A stretch of DNA of 64,000 nucleotides from Diabrotica undecimpunctata (taxonomy: Eukaryota; Arthropoda; Insecta; Coleoptera; Chrysomelidae): positions 24,001,235 to 24,065,234 of the forward strand of contig NC_092813.1 of NCBI RefSeq assembly GCF_040954645.1, read 5' to 3'. Under the pieces are notes generated by a model, which saw only the letters and a program-made list of their open reading frames with translations, was not told where the DNA came from and did no database searches. Of this stretch, positions 9,121 through 21,813 are shown piece after piece. Every line of letters starts with the position of its first letter. The first letter of the stretch is position 1. Made by a program: the position numbers and the translations under genes.

Positions 9121-11495
9121 GTGTCAGCTTACGTTAGACCGCATGATCCGATTTTCAACGAAGATTTGAGCCTAATACTGAACTCAGAAGAGCCAACTAT
9201 AATTATTGGAGACCTAAATGCTAGATCTCCCAATTGGTTTGACAGGACGACCAACCGAAACGGAAGATATCTCTGCAACCATCTCGAGAACAGACCGAAC
9301 ACATATGTCATCGGACCAACAGAACCGACATGTTTCCACGGAGAACTCCCTATAATTGCAATCCTACACAACGTGGGTCAACAATACGAGATACACTCTC
9401 TAAATGAAGGCGATTCGACACATAACCTAATCGTCCTGACCCTGGGCGCAACAGAATTGAACTATTTGCAGCCCCACAACAGAAAGAAAACAAGTTGGCC
9501 AAACTTTAGAAGAATTGTGAGCGAGAACATCGGTAACATCCCAACAATTAAGAATATTACAGAACTAGAAGACAGTGTAATAAAACTAGAACAAGCAATA
9601 AACAATGCTATCGATGCCAGCTCCAAAACCGAAACAATCACAAGACAAAAAGGAAGATTCAGGGATATAAGTATAGAACTTCAAAACCTAATCAAAGAGA
9701 AAAACCGGAAAAGAAGAAGAGCCTACCGCACAAGAATGGTAGAAGACAAAAGGATTGCAAATGAGCTAGACAGGGAAGTGAAAAAACAACTTCAAAATCA
9801 TAGAAATGAAAGCTGGGACTCCTATATCGATGAGCTAAATCCTAACAAATCCGCCTTCTGGAAGTTATCTAAAATCCTTCGAAAGGACAAGAAACCCATA
9901 CCTCCCCTACACGGAGTAAACGGGATTGTCCATACGGAAATCGACAAAGCCGAAGTCATGAAGGACGAACTAGAAAGGGCGTGTAGAAACAACGAAGACC
10001 CCGACGATGACATAGACTTTGAAGAAGAGGTAGAAAGAACAGCGAGAAGACTTAGAAGGAAAAAGGGCAGAATAGGTATTACACATACATCTCCCGAAGA
10101 AATAAAGGATATTATAAAAATGACAAATGCCAAAAAAGCCCCAGGACCCGACAACATCACAAATAGGGCGCTGAAAAATCTACCAACAAAAGCTATTGTT
10201 TATATCACTAACATAATAAACAACATGCTAAAACTACGATATTTCCCAGATAGGTGGAAAGAGGCACACGTAATAATGATTGCAAAACCTGGTAAAAACG
10301 GCACATTTCCGCAAAATTACAGACCTATCAGCTTATTATCATCTATAAGCAAGATAGCGGAAAGAGTTATACTAAAAAGACTCAATGAAGAATCACAAAT
10401 GCTAGGAACCATACCAGAGGCTCAATTCGGGTTCAGAAGCGAACACTCCTGTGAATTACAGGTACTACGACTTACAGAATTCATCACCAAAGGATTTAAT
10501 GAAAAAATGTACACAGCTACAGCTTTTCTGGACGTCAGCAAAGCCTTCGACAGAGTCTGGCACCATGGACTCATCTATAAAATGAATGAATTTGGTTACA
10601 GTGAGGCGATGACATGCCTCCTTGCGTCATATCTTGCCAACAGAAGGTTCAGAGTTCGAATAGGGGCAACCCTATCCGAAGTCGGGACCCTGGAGGCGGG
10701 TGTGCCTCAGGGAGCGGTGCTGTCGCCGTACCTGTACACCATCTATACGGCCGACACGCCAAAAGAGCCAGGCTCTCTGTTGAGTCTTTACGCTGACGAC
10801 ACAGCAATAGCTGTTAGCTGGAGAAACCCGGATCATGCAGCTAATCATCTGCAAAGAGCACTAAACAGATTCCAAAGATGGTGCATAAAATGGAAAATAG
10901 CCCCCTAAATCCAGATAAAACACAGGCTGTAATGTTTAGTCACAGAAGAAGTGTACCAAATCGCGAAATTACAATCGAAAACACCCCAGTAGACTGGACC
11001 AACCAGGCTAAATACCTAGGGGTACATCTAGATAAGAAGCTAACGTTCACTGAGCACATCAATCAGCAAATACGCAAAGCCAAAGCGTTGAAAAGTCAGC
11101 TCTCAACACTTATTGGAAGGAAAAGTAAACTACGATTTAAAACCAAAATCAGGGTTGCGAATAGTATTATCCTGCCAGTCCTAACATATGCATCCGCTGC
11201 GTGGGGACACACCTGTAAAACAAACAGGAAAAAGATACAGACTACTCAAAATCAAATAGTCAGAGATGCCCTTAAGATACCAAGGTACGTACCCTTGAGA
11301 TATGTATATAGAGACTCAGGACAAACAAGAATCCTACGCACGCTAGACGAGAGAGCATATGAAATTTTTAACGGACTAAGAAACCACCCCAGCAGAATGT
11401 TAAGAGAGCTGACTAACTACAATGAAAACACAAGGACGGTACACAGAAGACCAAAACAACAGATAGCTCGATATAGGGAGAACCCGAACGAATAA
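9121..11495 (+). pseudogene. Jockey-like LINE ORF2, 5'-truncated
   Basis: The frame enters in the middle of the endonuclease with VSAYVRPHDP, TIIIGDLNARSPNWFD and a decayed version of the SDH box (STHNLIV). The reverse transcriptase follows: AKKAPGPDNITNRAL, NYRPISLLSSISKIAER, QFGFRSEHSC, AFLDVSKAFDRVWHHG, GVPQGAVLSPYLYTIYTAD and LYADDTAIAV. A frameshift lies near 10905, after which the thumb region continues (PLNPDKTQAVMFS, KYLGVHLDKKLTF, VLTYASAAWGH) to a stop at 11495. No RNase H follows, as expected for the Jockey clade. Codon use is richer in G+C than in the surrounding I-like ORF2, so it is a different family. Confidence 0.85.
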
Positions 11496-11874
11496 ATAAA
11501 GAATGAGATGGTTGCAAGAAGAACGAACAAAGAAATGCAGTCAATCAGAAAACACACCAAAAAAAAACTCTGGCGAGAGGGTACGCATTTCTTTTTTAGG
11601 TTTTTAGGTAATTATAAGTCCAATATACACCGGGGTGTGTGAGAGCACTATACACTTGGGAATGCACACCCCAATACACGCACACAAATAGGATTAAGGA
11701 AAAAAGGAAAGAATTGTTGCCCAGGCATTTTATAGTCCCGACGCCACAAGGAAGTCCACAAAAAAAAAAAAAAATGTGTTTTCTGATTAAATAACGTAAA
11801 TTCATATTGATACATTCATACTTTTCATTAAACCGTTTAACGTAAATTTACCTTATATAGCAAATATAGAATTC
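11496..11874 (+). other. 3' untranslated region of the Jockey-like LINE and A-tract
   Basis: Non-coding, with AATAAA-like sites and an A15 run at about 11760-11774 that would be a normal Jockey-type tail. About 100 bp of AT-rich DNA follows before the GC-rich stretch. No target duplication was found next to the A-run, so the insertion does not end here. Confidence 0.55.
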
Positions 11875-12489
11875 TATATACCGCTCCGCGGACTAGGCCC
11901 TTAAGGCAGATCGAAATGAAAGATCTACTCGCGAAATCCGAGCACTGAGGTCATGTGCGGCATGCATGGGCTTGGTGGCCGGACCCCTCTCGGGTGCTCA
12001 GCCGGCGAGGAGAACAAAATTTATTTTGCCAAATCGGCGGCTGAGTGACCGAGCACACACTCTTTTCCGGACATAGAGTCATCAGCTCAGGCGGATGGCT
12101 CTATGGTCGGAACACACGCTCTTTTTTCTTTTTTTTAGGGACTCAAGTCCCGACGTAAAGCTAGTGTAAAATCAATTGAGTCAGTAAAGTAAATAGGGAG
12201 AAAAGCCTAGATGTGGCTACCCCTACAGTTAGGTGGCATCACCACATTCACTAAAAACCGAGGATGTCCTATTACCCAGGGCATCTTAAGTAAATTTCAG
12301 ATCATAAGCCTCCTCACGTAAGTCACACGATGAGGAGGGGTGGTGGAAAAGCCTGGGGGTCAGATAGGTACCACTTCGACTAGCGAGGTATGACCGGTTT
12401 GATCTTCGGACATGTGGATCCCATTCTTACATTGGTATACACATGTTCCTAGGGGCAGGGTTGATCACTGCGTGTGTGTGTGTGTGTGT
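11875..12489. other. GC-rich hairpin-forming non-coding stretch ending in (TG)n
   Basis: Markedly more GC-rich than its surroundings, with no long frame. CTCAGCCG at 11997-12004 pairs perfectly with CGGCTGAG at 12038-12045, and GACATAGAG..CATC at 12070-12083 pairs with GATGGCTCTATGGTC at 12094-12108. Related runs (GAGCACACACTCTTTT, GAACACACGCTCTTTT) follow each hairpin. This suggests an RNA with conserved structure, such as a retroelement untranslated region. I do not recognise the family. Confidence 0.5.
12468..12489 (+). repeat. (TG)n tail
   Basis: About ten TG units directly abutting the right target duplication, in the position where a retrotransposed copy carries its 3' tail. Confidence 0.8.
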
Positions 12490-15400
12490 GTATACAAACC
12501 TTCAGACATAGCAGCCACAAAAAAAGATTGGTTAAACTTATTGGTACAGTTTGATATCTCTCGTACAATTTTTTGCGGCGATTTTAATGTACACCATTTT
12601 AGGTGGGGCCCTATTCCGGAAGATCGCGGGGGAAAGGATTTAACAGAAGCTTTAAATTTTTTGGAACTAATTACTTTAAATGATGGATCGCCCACTAGAG
12701 TTAATCCCAATGGTAATCACTCTGCAGTTGATTTAACTCTTATCTCCCCTTTTTTGGCAGATTTGGTAAATTGGTCCGTATATCAAGACACTTTAGGTTC
12801 TGATCACTACCCTATTCAGATTCAGCTTCAAATTGCTCCCATATCTATCGAAATCAATCCGGCAACCAAGTGGAATGACGGTCGTGCCGATTGGGCAGCC
12901 TTTCAAGCATTTATTGAAAATGAAATCAGTTCAAATTTATCTCTAAATGATTCAGATAACTGTCAAATAACAAAAAAATTATTTGAAGTTATATCTTCAG
13001 CAGCATCTGCATCCATGCCCGTTAAAAAACCTTTCATTCCTTCTGTCCCAAGGCCCTATTGGTGGGACAAAGAATGTTCTGATATAGCTGAAAGTCGCTC
13101 CCACGCACTTAAATTGTTCAGAAGACAAGGAAATATTACAAATTATCTGAATTACCAAAATATCGCAGCAAAGGCTAAACTCATTTTCAAGTTAAAACAA
13201 AAAAATAGTTGGATAACCTTTCTTAACCAACTCAATAGATCTACACCCCTTTCAAACATTTGGAATTGTGTAAAAGCTATAAGAAACAAATATCATAAAC
13301 AAAAGAAACCTCCATTGCACGAAGATTTAATTGAGGATGTTCTGAATCAGCTGGCCCCGCCTTCGGTCTCTAATGTCAATGTAGACAATCAAAAAAATTT
13401 TCATTTTTGTTCTACTTCAGATACTATGTCTAAAACTTTTACTTATTCAGAGTTAATTTTGGCATTAAACCAAACCAGAAGCACGGCTCCCGGTTTGGAT
13501 GGTTTCACATATAAAATTTTACACAATCTTCTAGTTTCAGCTAAACAAATAATTTTAAAAATTTTTAACAACTGGTGGGTAAAACAAGATTATGCTGAGG
13601 ATTTAAAAAATATTGTTATATCTTTAATTAAAAAACCATCTAAAGATCCAAAATTACCCTCATCATATCGACCTATATCGTTAATGTCTTGTCTGACCAA
13701 GACTTTTGAACGCATGATTAAGTTTCGCCTAGAACATTTTATTGAAAGCAATTCTCTCCTACCCACTACACAGTATGGATTTCGGAGAGGCCGTAGTACG
13801 ATAGACGCATTGACCCATATGGTTACAGATGCACAAATATGCTTATCTGATAACAAATACATGTTATGCCTATTTGTGGATCTAAAAGGTGCATATGATG
13901 TGGTTGATTTGAGTATTTTAAAAACAAAATTGTGTAAAATGGGTATCAGCAAACAGGTATCAAATAACTTAATAAATTTGTTTCTAAACAGAAAAATTTA
14001 TATTCGTGACCACAGAAATGTACTCCACGGGCCAAGAACAGTATATAACGGTTTGCCGCAGGGATCAATATTGAGTCCACTTTAAAAGTTATACAGTACG
14101 CGGATGATGTTTGTTTCTATACTATCCATAGTTCATATGAACGATGTATTACAGATTTAGAGTATATTTTTTGCTGCATCCGTGATTGGTTACATACTAT
14201 GGGTTTTAGTGTTTCACAGCAAAAGACAGCGGTTATGTGTCTTACTAGGCACAGACTTAAAACACCCGATTTGTATACCATAGGTGATTTTACTATACCC
14301 GTAGTAAAAGAATATAAATATCTTGGCATCCATATAGATAATAAACTCCTATGGACCAGCCACATAAAACACGTAAAGCAAAAATGTGAGAAAGGGCTCA
14401 ATCTTCTGCGTGTAGTTTCTAAATATAAATGGGGTGCAGATGTTAAAATATCTCTTACTTTTTACAAGTCATACATCCGCTCAATAATAGATTATGGATG
14501 TACTATTTATGCCTCAACTAGCAAATCAAACTTATTAATCTTAGACAGAATTCAATATAAGGCAATTAAAATAAGTCTAGGAATTATGATGTCGTCACCG
14601 AATTGTGCAGTTCTCGCTGAAGCACAAGAACCGTCTTTGTGCCTTCGAAGAGAGTACTTAGCTAATAAACAGCTAATAAAGTATAGGACGTTTAGTACAT
14701 TTATGGTCAAAAAAATATCAAATATAGTGGTCCAGAATCTTACAAACAAATATTGGAGAATTAAAACGTCTCTCCCTCTTGCTGATGCTTTTATTGACAC
14801 TGAGAGACATAAAGAACTGATACATAGTCAAAAAAAATATCCTATTTACGAAATCAATTTTGCAGCCTTAATATTTAAACCAACCATTATAATTCCAAAC
14901 TATCCAGATAATATATTTCTATCAAAATTAATTTTCAAATCTATACTCTGTAATTTAGGAGAGAATAAAATCATCATCTATACGGATGGATCAAAAAAAA
15001 GATTTAAAACAGGCTGTGCATTTTTAGTTTCTAATATTAACCATGTTGAGCAATATCAAGTCCCTTATTATTTATCGATTTTCAGTGCAGAGGCTATAGC
15101 TATTAGCAAAGCTTTAGATTGGTGCGAGATGAATTTACCTTTATCTGTGGTAATTGTAACAGACTCTCTCTCAGTTTTGAACGCCATTAAAAGCCCTCCT
15201 TTTAATCATTATAATAAAAATATTCTTCTATCTATAAAAAATAGTCTATATAAACTGCAGGAGTATGGTGTACGAGTTACACTAGTCTGGGTTAGAGGTC
15301 ATTCAGGGATAACTGGGAATGAGTCAGTTGATATCGCAGCTAAAAAAGCACTTGACTCAGAATTGAAAGTAAACATGTGCAACCCATCAGATCTTATTAA

Positions 15401-15839
15401 TTTATATAAGGCTGATGTAAGGGTTAGATGGGAAACTCAGTACAGTAAATTTTCAACTACATCAGAGAACCTCTATTTTAAACTTCAACCGGTTTTACCG
15501 ACGAACATTCCTTACATCAACTCGTGGGATTATAATAGATATAAGTCATCAATTATATCACGTTTAAAACTTAATCATGGTCGCTTTCCAGCACATTTGT
15601 TTAGGATTGGTATCTTAGATTCTCCGTGTTGTCCTCACTGTCCAGAAAAACCTTTAGCCGATATAAATCACGTTTTCTTAGAGTGTCAAAAATATACTGC
15701 ACATACAGATATGCTGTACCAAGAACTGAAAAAGTTTGTAAGTCTACCAACTAACATTCCTACTTTATTAGCACAACAAGAGAAAGAAATATACAACCTT
15801 TTAATCAAGTTTGTTGTAGAAGCAAAAATAGATATTTAG

Positions 15840-16075
15840 CTCATATATGGTTAAATATGTGTATATGTATATATGTGTATATAAATATGTGTTTACAAAC
15901 ATTATGTAATTAGAATCCAAACCTCTGTTTTACCCCATTTGTTAATACCTCCTGCCCGTGACCTAGTCTAGTTTGTCTTAATAAAAATGTCTTGATGGGT
16001 CCCTAGACAAGAAACGAGTGGCCATGTTTTTATCCCTATCCTATCCTTAATAATAATAATAATAAAAAAAAAATA
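15840..16075 (+). other. 3' untranslated region and TAA-repeat tail of LINE 1
   Basis: Starts with a TATATGTGTATAT-like low-complexity stretch, then unique sequence, then five TAA units and an A-run. The TAA tail is characteristic of I elements. Confidence 0.7.
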
Positions 16076-16349
16076 CAAATATTCTGTGGCAAATAGACAA
16101 GTTCTAATGCCATCCACTATCTACACACACACACACAAATGTTTCTATCCTTGTTTGTAGCTTAGAAAGTTGCAAAATAAGTCAACATTTTCGGTTTTTT
16201 TATAAATGTTAATACCTTTTTTGAAAATAAACTTATAACATTTATATTTTATGGAATATTGTGTCTTGTAGTGCTTAAAATATGGTCAAAATTTTAAAGT
16301 GATCGGTCAAATAGTTTAAAAGTTATTTTATATGATTATCCCAAATTAA
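16076..16349. other. Unassigned AT-rich DNA
   Basis: No frame or repeat recognised except a short (CA)n run near 16122-16136. It joins directly to the second fold-back copy. Confidence 0.4.
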
Positions 16350-16800
16350 TTTATGGCATTTTTAAGAAAAATGACATCATCCTCGTGTGTTGATCATTCG
16401 CACTAAATATATCAGGGGCCACCGTTGAATCAATTTGGTGGAAAATAAAATTCTACAAAGTAATTAAAATTGGATTGTATTGGTATGATAGTTTTTCTGT
16501 TTTAACATAAAATATAACGGATGAAATGAACATAGAAATGCAGTACCTACTAAGTCTATTTTTTATTGGGGAAGATGTCTTGGTGAGAAAAAATATTTAG
16601 AGAGGATAAAACTATGCCTTGTTGGGTATCTATAGGTTCATTTTTTTTCCTCTCTCAACTGCCCTTACTGCAACTTTCTACTTGTTTGCATTTCCAAGCG
16701 ATCGCTCTCTAAAATTTTCAGAAAATTGAATAAATGGTAAAAAGCATATTTTAAAAAAATATTCAAAGTAAATAAAACTGTGTTGTTTTCTTTTTCTCGA
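16350..16800 (+). repeat. Second copy of the fold-back spacer and inverted satellite monomers
   Basis: Parallel to 6236-6690: shared landmarks are TTTATGGCATTTTTAAGAAA, ATCAATTTGGTGG, GTTTTAACATAAAATATAAC, ATTGGGGAAGATGTCTTGGT and the monomer marks CCTTGTTGGGTATC and CATTTCCAAGCGATCGC. Only about 1.5 monomers of the arm remain before the MITE at 16806. The opposite arm is absent. Confidence 0.75.
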
Positions 16801-16805
16801 ATATG

Positions 16806-17317
16806 CATTACGAATATGCATTATTTCAATAAATAAATTGTTAAAGAAAGTATTTAATTTGTTTAAACAATTTTTTTTTAAATTTTTATTGTAATAGGTA
16901 TTTGAGATAATTTTTATTTGAAAACTTGAAATTGAAATTGAAATTTTATTAAAATGAAAATTTATACTTCTTTAATAAAATTGTAACTAATTTATTTATA
17001 ATAGATTTTATTAAACAACAAATTGTCCTATCCAATTGTTTCTAAAAATAGTAATGCTTTGAAAATCTTAAATAACCTAGGTTTCATTTCTTGCTAAAAA
17101 TGCTATAATAAAAACTAAAGTTAATAAATTATTTGCAGAAAATTTTTCAATTTACAATTTTATTAAAGAAGTCTACATTAATCATAAACATTTCTTTTTT
17201 ACATTCAAACTTACCTTAAATATTACTAAAAAATTAAAAAAAAAAGAAATTTTTTTTTAAACAAATTAGGTGGTTTGTTTGACAATTTATTTATTGATAT
17301 AATGCATATTCGTAATG
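16806..17317. mobile_element. MITE, 512 bp, with long terminal inverted repeats
   Basis: CATTACGAATATGCATTATT at the left end is matched in inverted orientation at the right end (CATTACGAATATGCATTATA), and the match continues through CAATAAATAAATTG and TAATTTGTTTAAA for about 65 bp with mismatches. The interior is very AT-rich and non-coding. No clear target duplication can be assigned because the flanks are low complexity. Superfamily unknown. Confidence 0.65.
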
Positions 17318-17347
17318 TACGCAAAAAGCACATACCAGTTCAGTACA

Positions 17348-17348
<1 letters not shown>

Positions 17349-17401
<53 letters not shown>
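17349..17401. repeat. (TA)n microsatellite
   Basis: About 26 TA units, followed by TTGTTATGAT. The same run-on (TA tract then TTGTTATGAT) appears at 62007. Confidence 0.95.
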
Positions 17402-18914
<1,513 letters not shown>

Positions 18915-18928
18915 AGTGTTTTGAAATG

Positions 18929-19000
18929 TTTGTTTTTTACAGTTACTCCTGATGAAGCCATCAAATAAATGGCGAAATATTGAGCTTTAGAAAAAACAAA
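18929..19000 (+). ncRNA. Hammerhead-ribozyme-like motif (type I topology)
   Basis: Core words are in the right order: CTGATGA (18949-18955), a stem II hairpin GCCA..TGGC (18957-18973), GAAA (18974-18977), a minimal stem III with the cleavage triplet read as ATT (to 18981). A stem I then closes by CTC/GAG and, past an internal loop, by an exact ten-base pairing of TTTGTTTTTT (18929-18938) with AAAAAACAAA (18991-19000). One extra base (A18956) separates CTGATGA from stem II, which departs from the consensus. Such motifs are known in Penelope-like and retrozyme elements. No reverse transcriptase is attached here. Activity is unproven. Confidence 0.5.
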
Positions 19001-19082
19001 GATTTTTTATTTAATATAGACCACATACCCGATATTTCCAACATATTTATAAATTGTTTTTTGGTCGAAATAATCACGTTAA

Positions 19083-19090
<8 letters not shown>

Positions 19091-19154
<64 letters not shown>
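19091..19154. repeat. (TA)n microsatellite
   Basis: About 32 TA units on the right side of the 172 bp unit that holds the hammerhead-like motif. Confidence 0.95.
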
Positions 19155-19157
<3 letters not shown>

Positions 19158-19401
19158 GAATTGTTATTAACAGCGCAACAAATATATTTTAATTGTAAAT
19201 TAAGAATTTTATCATAGAACAATTTCCAGTAGTAGAAAAGACAAAATATGTAGTTTAGTAATCTAAACCTTTGATTTGTCAAGTAAATGGTAGTACAAAT
19301 TAAAATAGTTGTCAATAAGTTAATAAAAAGTTTTTTTTTTATTTAGAATTTCCGCATCAACCATTAAAGGTTATTAGCGGGTTTTACAGATTTTACAGTT
19401 G

Positions 19402-19745
19402 TTATTAAATATACTAATTACAAATTGCGTGTTAAATTACAAATAATAAATTACCAAATTACAAAATGATACATATAATATAACTTAAATTTTGTGTAGT
19501 AAACGTATGCCCTTGAAAATTGTAGTTTAGTGCCAATCCTAGTTTGAACGTTTTTAAGGTAAGCAGGTTAGCCTTATTAAATATACTAATTACAAATTGC
19601 GTATTAAATTACAAATAATAAATTACCAAATTACAAAATGATACATATAATATAACTTAAATTTTGTGTAGTAAACGTATGCCCTTGAAAATTGTAGTTT
19701 AGTGCCAATCCTAGTTTGAACGTTTTTAAGGTTAGCAGGTTAGCC
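19402..19745 (-). repeat. 172 bp tandem duplication in the LINE 2 3' region
   Basis: Two adjoining copies (19402-19573 and 19574-19745) nearly identical over 172 bp; visible differences are G/A in TTGCG(T/A)TTAAA context and AAGGTAAGC versus AAGGTTAGC. They cover the end of the ORF2 C-terminal region and the start of the 3' untranslated region. Confidence 0.92.
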
Positions 19746-21805
19746 TTATTAGAATTCCACATTTGTTACCAATTTTTTACATAGTGCTGTTTAATAATGA
19801 GCTGGATATCACTGAATTGAATTGTAGTCATTATTTCAGTTTGCTTGTCAGTAGCATCTTTCTTTGCTAATTCATCTACTTTTTCATTTCCTGCGATACT
19901 TGTATGTGATGGTACCCAGAAAAATTTAACGTTCACGTGTCTGTTTTGTAGGTGATAAAGTGCTAATTGTATTTGTTGCAGGATAGCACGTAATGGAAAT
20001 ATTTGCCTTAAGCTCTGAAGGACAGATAAAGAGTCAGTAATGATAAGAAAGTTTGAGCTTGCATGACTCTTACACATGACTAAATCTTTTAAAATGGCGA
20101 TTGCTTCTCCCGTGAAAATGCTGCAGAATTGAGGGATGCGAACTGCATATTCAGACTTTCCTAGAATAAAGGCGGCTGCATGTCCGATTTTAGTTCTTGA
20201 CGTATCAGTAAAAATCTTGTTATAACCAGTGTATTCTGATATCCGTTCTTGATATAATTTGTTAATGCTTATGGGATTTGTGGTACTCTTTGGATAGGCC
20301 GTAAGGGATATATCAATAGTGAGAAAATTAATAGTCCAGGGAGGTATAGTTCGTTGTGTAGGATAAGAATGTGTCAGCTGCTCCATGTCAAAACCATATC
20401 TCGTTAAACCTTATTTAAGGAGTGGATATTTAATTTGTTGATGGCAATGCGTAGATGTATATATTTTTAAAGAAGTGGATAGTTTGTGTTATTAGGGTTG
20501 GAAGACAGTCTCGTGGCATAATTTAAAGAAATGTGTTGTCTTCGTATTGATAGGGGGGATTCATCTAGGATAACCTGAAAACTTGAAACAGGACTAGTTC
20601 GGTAAGCACCCAGAATAAGTCTTAAACATGTGTTTTGTATAATGTCTTGTTTTTTAAGAATATAATTACTCGCAATTGAATAGCATATTGCACCATAATC
20701 CAGTTTACTTCGGATTAATGATTGGTATATATGCAGCAATTTTGGGGTGTCCGCTCCCCAAGATCGGTTTGATAGCATTTTAAGGAGATTTATTTTAGAT
20801 TGGCAGGAAACGACTAGCTTTTTAATATGTTCTGCCCATGTTAGCTGACTGTCCAGTCTCAGGCCAAGAAAGTCAATGCTCTCTACTTGTATTAGGTTGA
20901 TACTATTTAGAGTAAGTGTAGTTTTGCAATCAGTTTTTCTTTTATTAAATACGATGAAACGAGATTTATCACCTGAGAATGTAAAACCAGTTTTTTGGGA
21001 CCAGTCTTCTAGTTTATGCAGAAATGATTGCAAAATTTTTGAGGCTAGTGTAATATTGCAGCTACTAGTATATACAACTAAGTCATCTGCATACAGATCT
21101 GTTTTCAAAGGTAGCTTTATCTCTTGAGCGATATTATTAATTGCTATTAAAAATAGAGTGGAGCTTAAGGTTGAGCCCTGTGGAATACCGTTTTTAAGAC
21201 ATTCTGTTTGTGAAGTAATTCCATTCACACGTACTTGGAATACTCTATTATTCATAAAATGTTTTACAAAAGCAAGAAAATTTCCCAGTTAGACATGGTT
21301 TGTAAAATGTTGTATCTCCATGCAGTATCAAATGCTTTATTTTTATCGAAAAATATGGCAATTACTTTCTGGTTATTTCTAAAAGACTCACATGTAATAT
21401 TGTCAATAGCTACTACGGCATCATGAGTTGATCTGCTTTTTCTGAAACCGTTTTGAATATGGCTTAATAATCTGTTTTTTTTTTCAAGAAACCATATTAA
21501 TCTGTTATTTAAAATTTTTTCTAGTAGTCTGCATGTATTATTTGTAAGAGAAATTGGAAAGAGGAAAGAGGGTCAGTTTTTGATTTGAAAGGTTTTAAAA
21601 TGGGAATAATTGTTGATTCAGACCAGATTGATGGAAATTTTTTATTAAGGTAAATGTGATTGAAAATGTCTAAGAGAATTAATTTTCCTGTGTACGGCAA
21701 GTTTTTGATAAATATTATTAGTATATTATCAGGACCCGATGAAGTGTTTTTTGATTTATCTAGAGCTTTTTCAAATTCTTTATATATGATGGAAAAATCT
21801 AGTGG

Positions 21806-21813
21806 ATTATCAC
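21806..21813. repeat. 8 bp target-site duplication of hAT element B (left copy)
   Basis: ATTATCAC at 21806-21813 is repeated exactly at 24657-24664, outside the inverted repeats. Confidence 0.93.

Larger units (their letters stand above)
9111..12489 (+). mobile_element. Composite retrotransposed segment inside LINE 1
   Basis: Flanked by the 10 bp direct repeat GTATACAAAC (9101-9110 and 12490-12499), which marks it as one insertion event into ORF2 of LINE 1. It contains a 5'-truncated Jockey-like LINE that starts in mid-endonuclease (about 9121-11495), an A-run of 15 at about 11760-11774, then a GC-rich non-coding stretch with strong hairpins, and ends in (TG)n at 12468-12489 directly before the second repeat. 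Base composition is clearly richer in G+C than in the host LINE. It could be one LINE with a long unusual 3' region, a 3' transduction, or a template-switch chimera. Confidence 0.8.
8768..15839 (+). pseudogene. ORF2 of I-clade LINE 1: endonuclease, reverse transcriptase, RNase H
   Basis: Coding parts are 8768-9110 and 12500-15839. The endonuclease begins LQWNSRSITSNKNNLL and IIILSETWLR, and resumes after the insertion with VYKPSDIAATKKDW, FCGDFNVHHFRWG and LGSDHYPI. Reverse transcriptase motifs follow: TAPGLDGFTY, SYRPISLMSCLTKTFERM, YGFRRGRST, LFVDLKGAYD, GLPQGSILSP, then QYADDVCFY near 14095. Between LSPL and the ADD box, about 25-30 expected residues are missing and the frame shifts (near 14083). 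RNase H shows IYTDGSKK, SAEAIAIS, VTDSLSVLNAI and VRGHSGITGNESVD. A final CPHCPEKPLADINHVFLEC is the C-terminal Cys-His motif. Apart from that deletion the frame is clean. Confidence 0.88.
7462..16075 (+). mobile_element. I-clade LINE 1 (nearly full length, split by a younger insertion)
   Basis: Reading order is ORF1 with zinc knuckles, then ORF2 with endonuclease, reverse transcriptase, RNase H and a terminal Cys-rich motif, then a 3' untranslated region ending in TAATAATAATAATAA plus A-rich tail at about 16049-16075. RNase H together with a TAA-repeat tail is typical of the I clade. The segment 9111-12489 is a foreign insertion flanked by GTATACAAAC at 9101-9110 and 12490-12499; ignoring it, the ORF2 reading frame continues without a shift across the junction. 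Remaining defects are one stop in ORF1 and one short deletion in the reverse transcriptase. Confidence 0.85.

Noticed and set aside
8768..10908. A chimeric LINE ORF2 created by recombination within the endonuclease near 9110.
   Set aside because: The direct repeat GTATACAAAC at 9101 and 12490, and the clean continuation of the frame after 12499, show an insertion instead.
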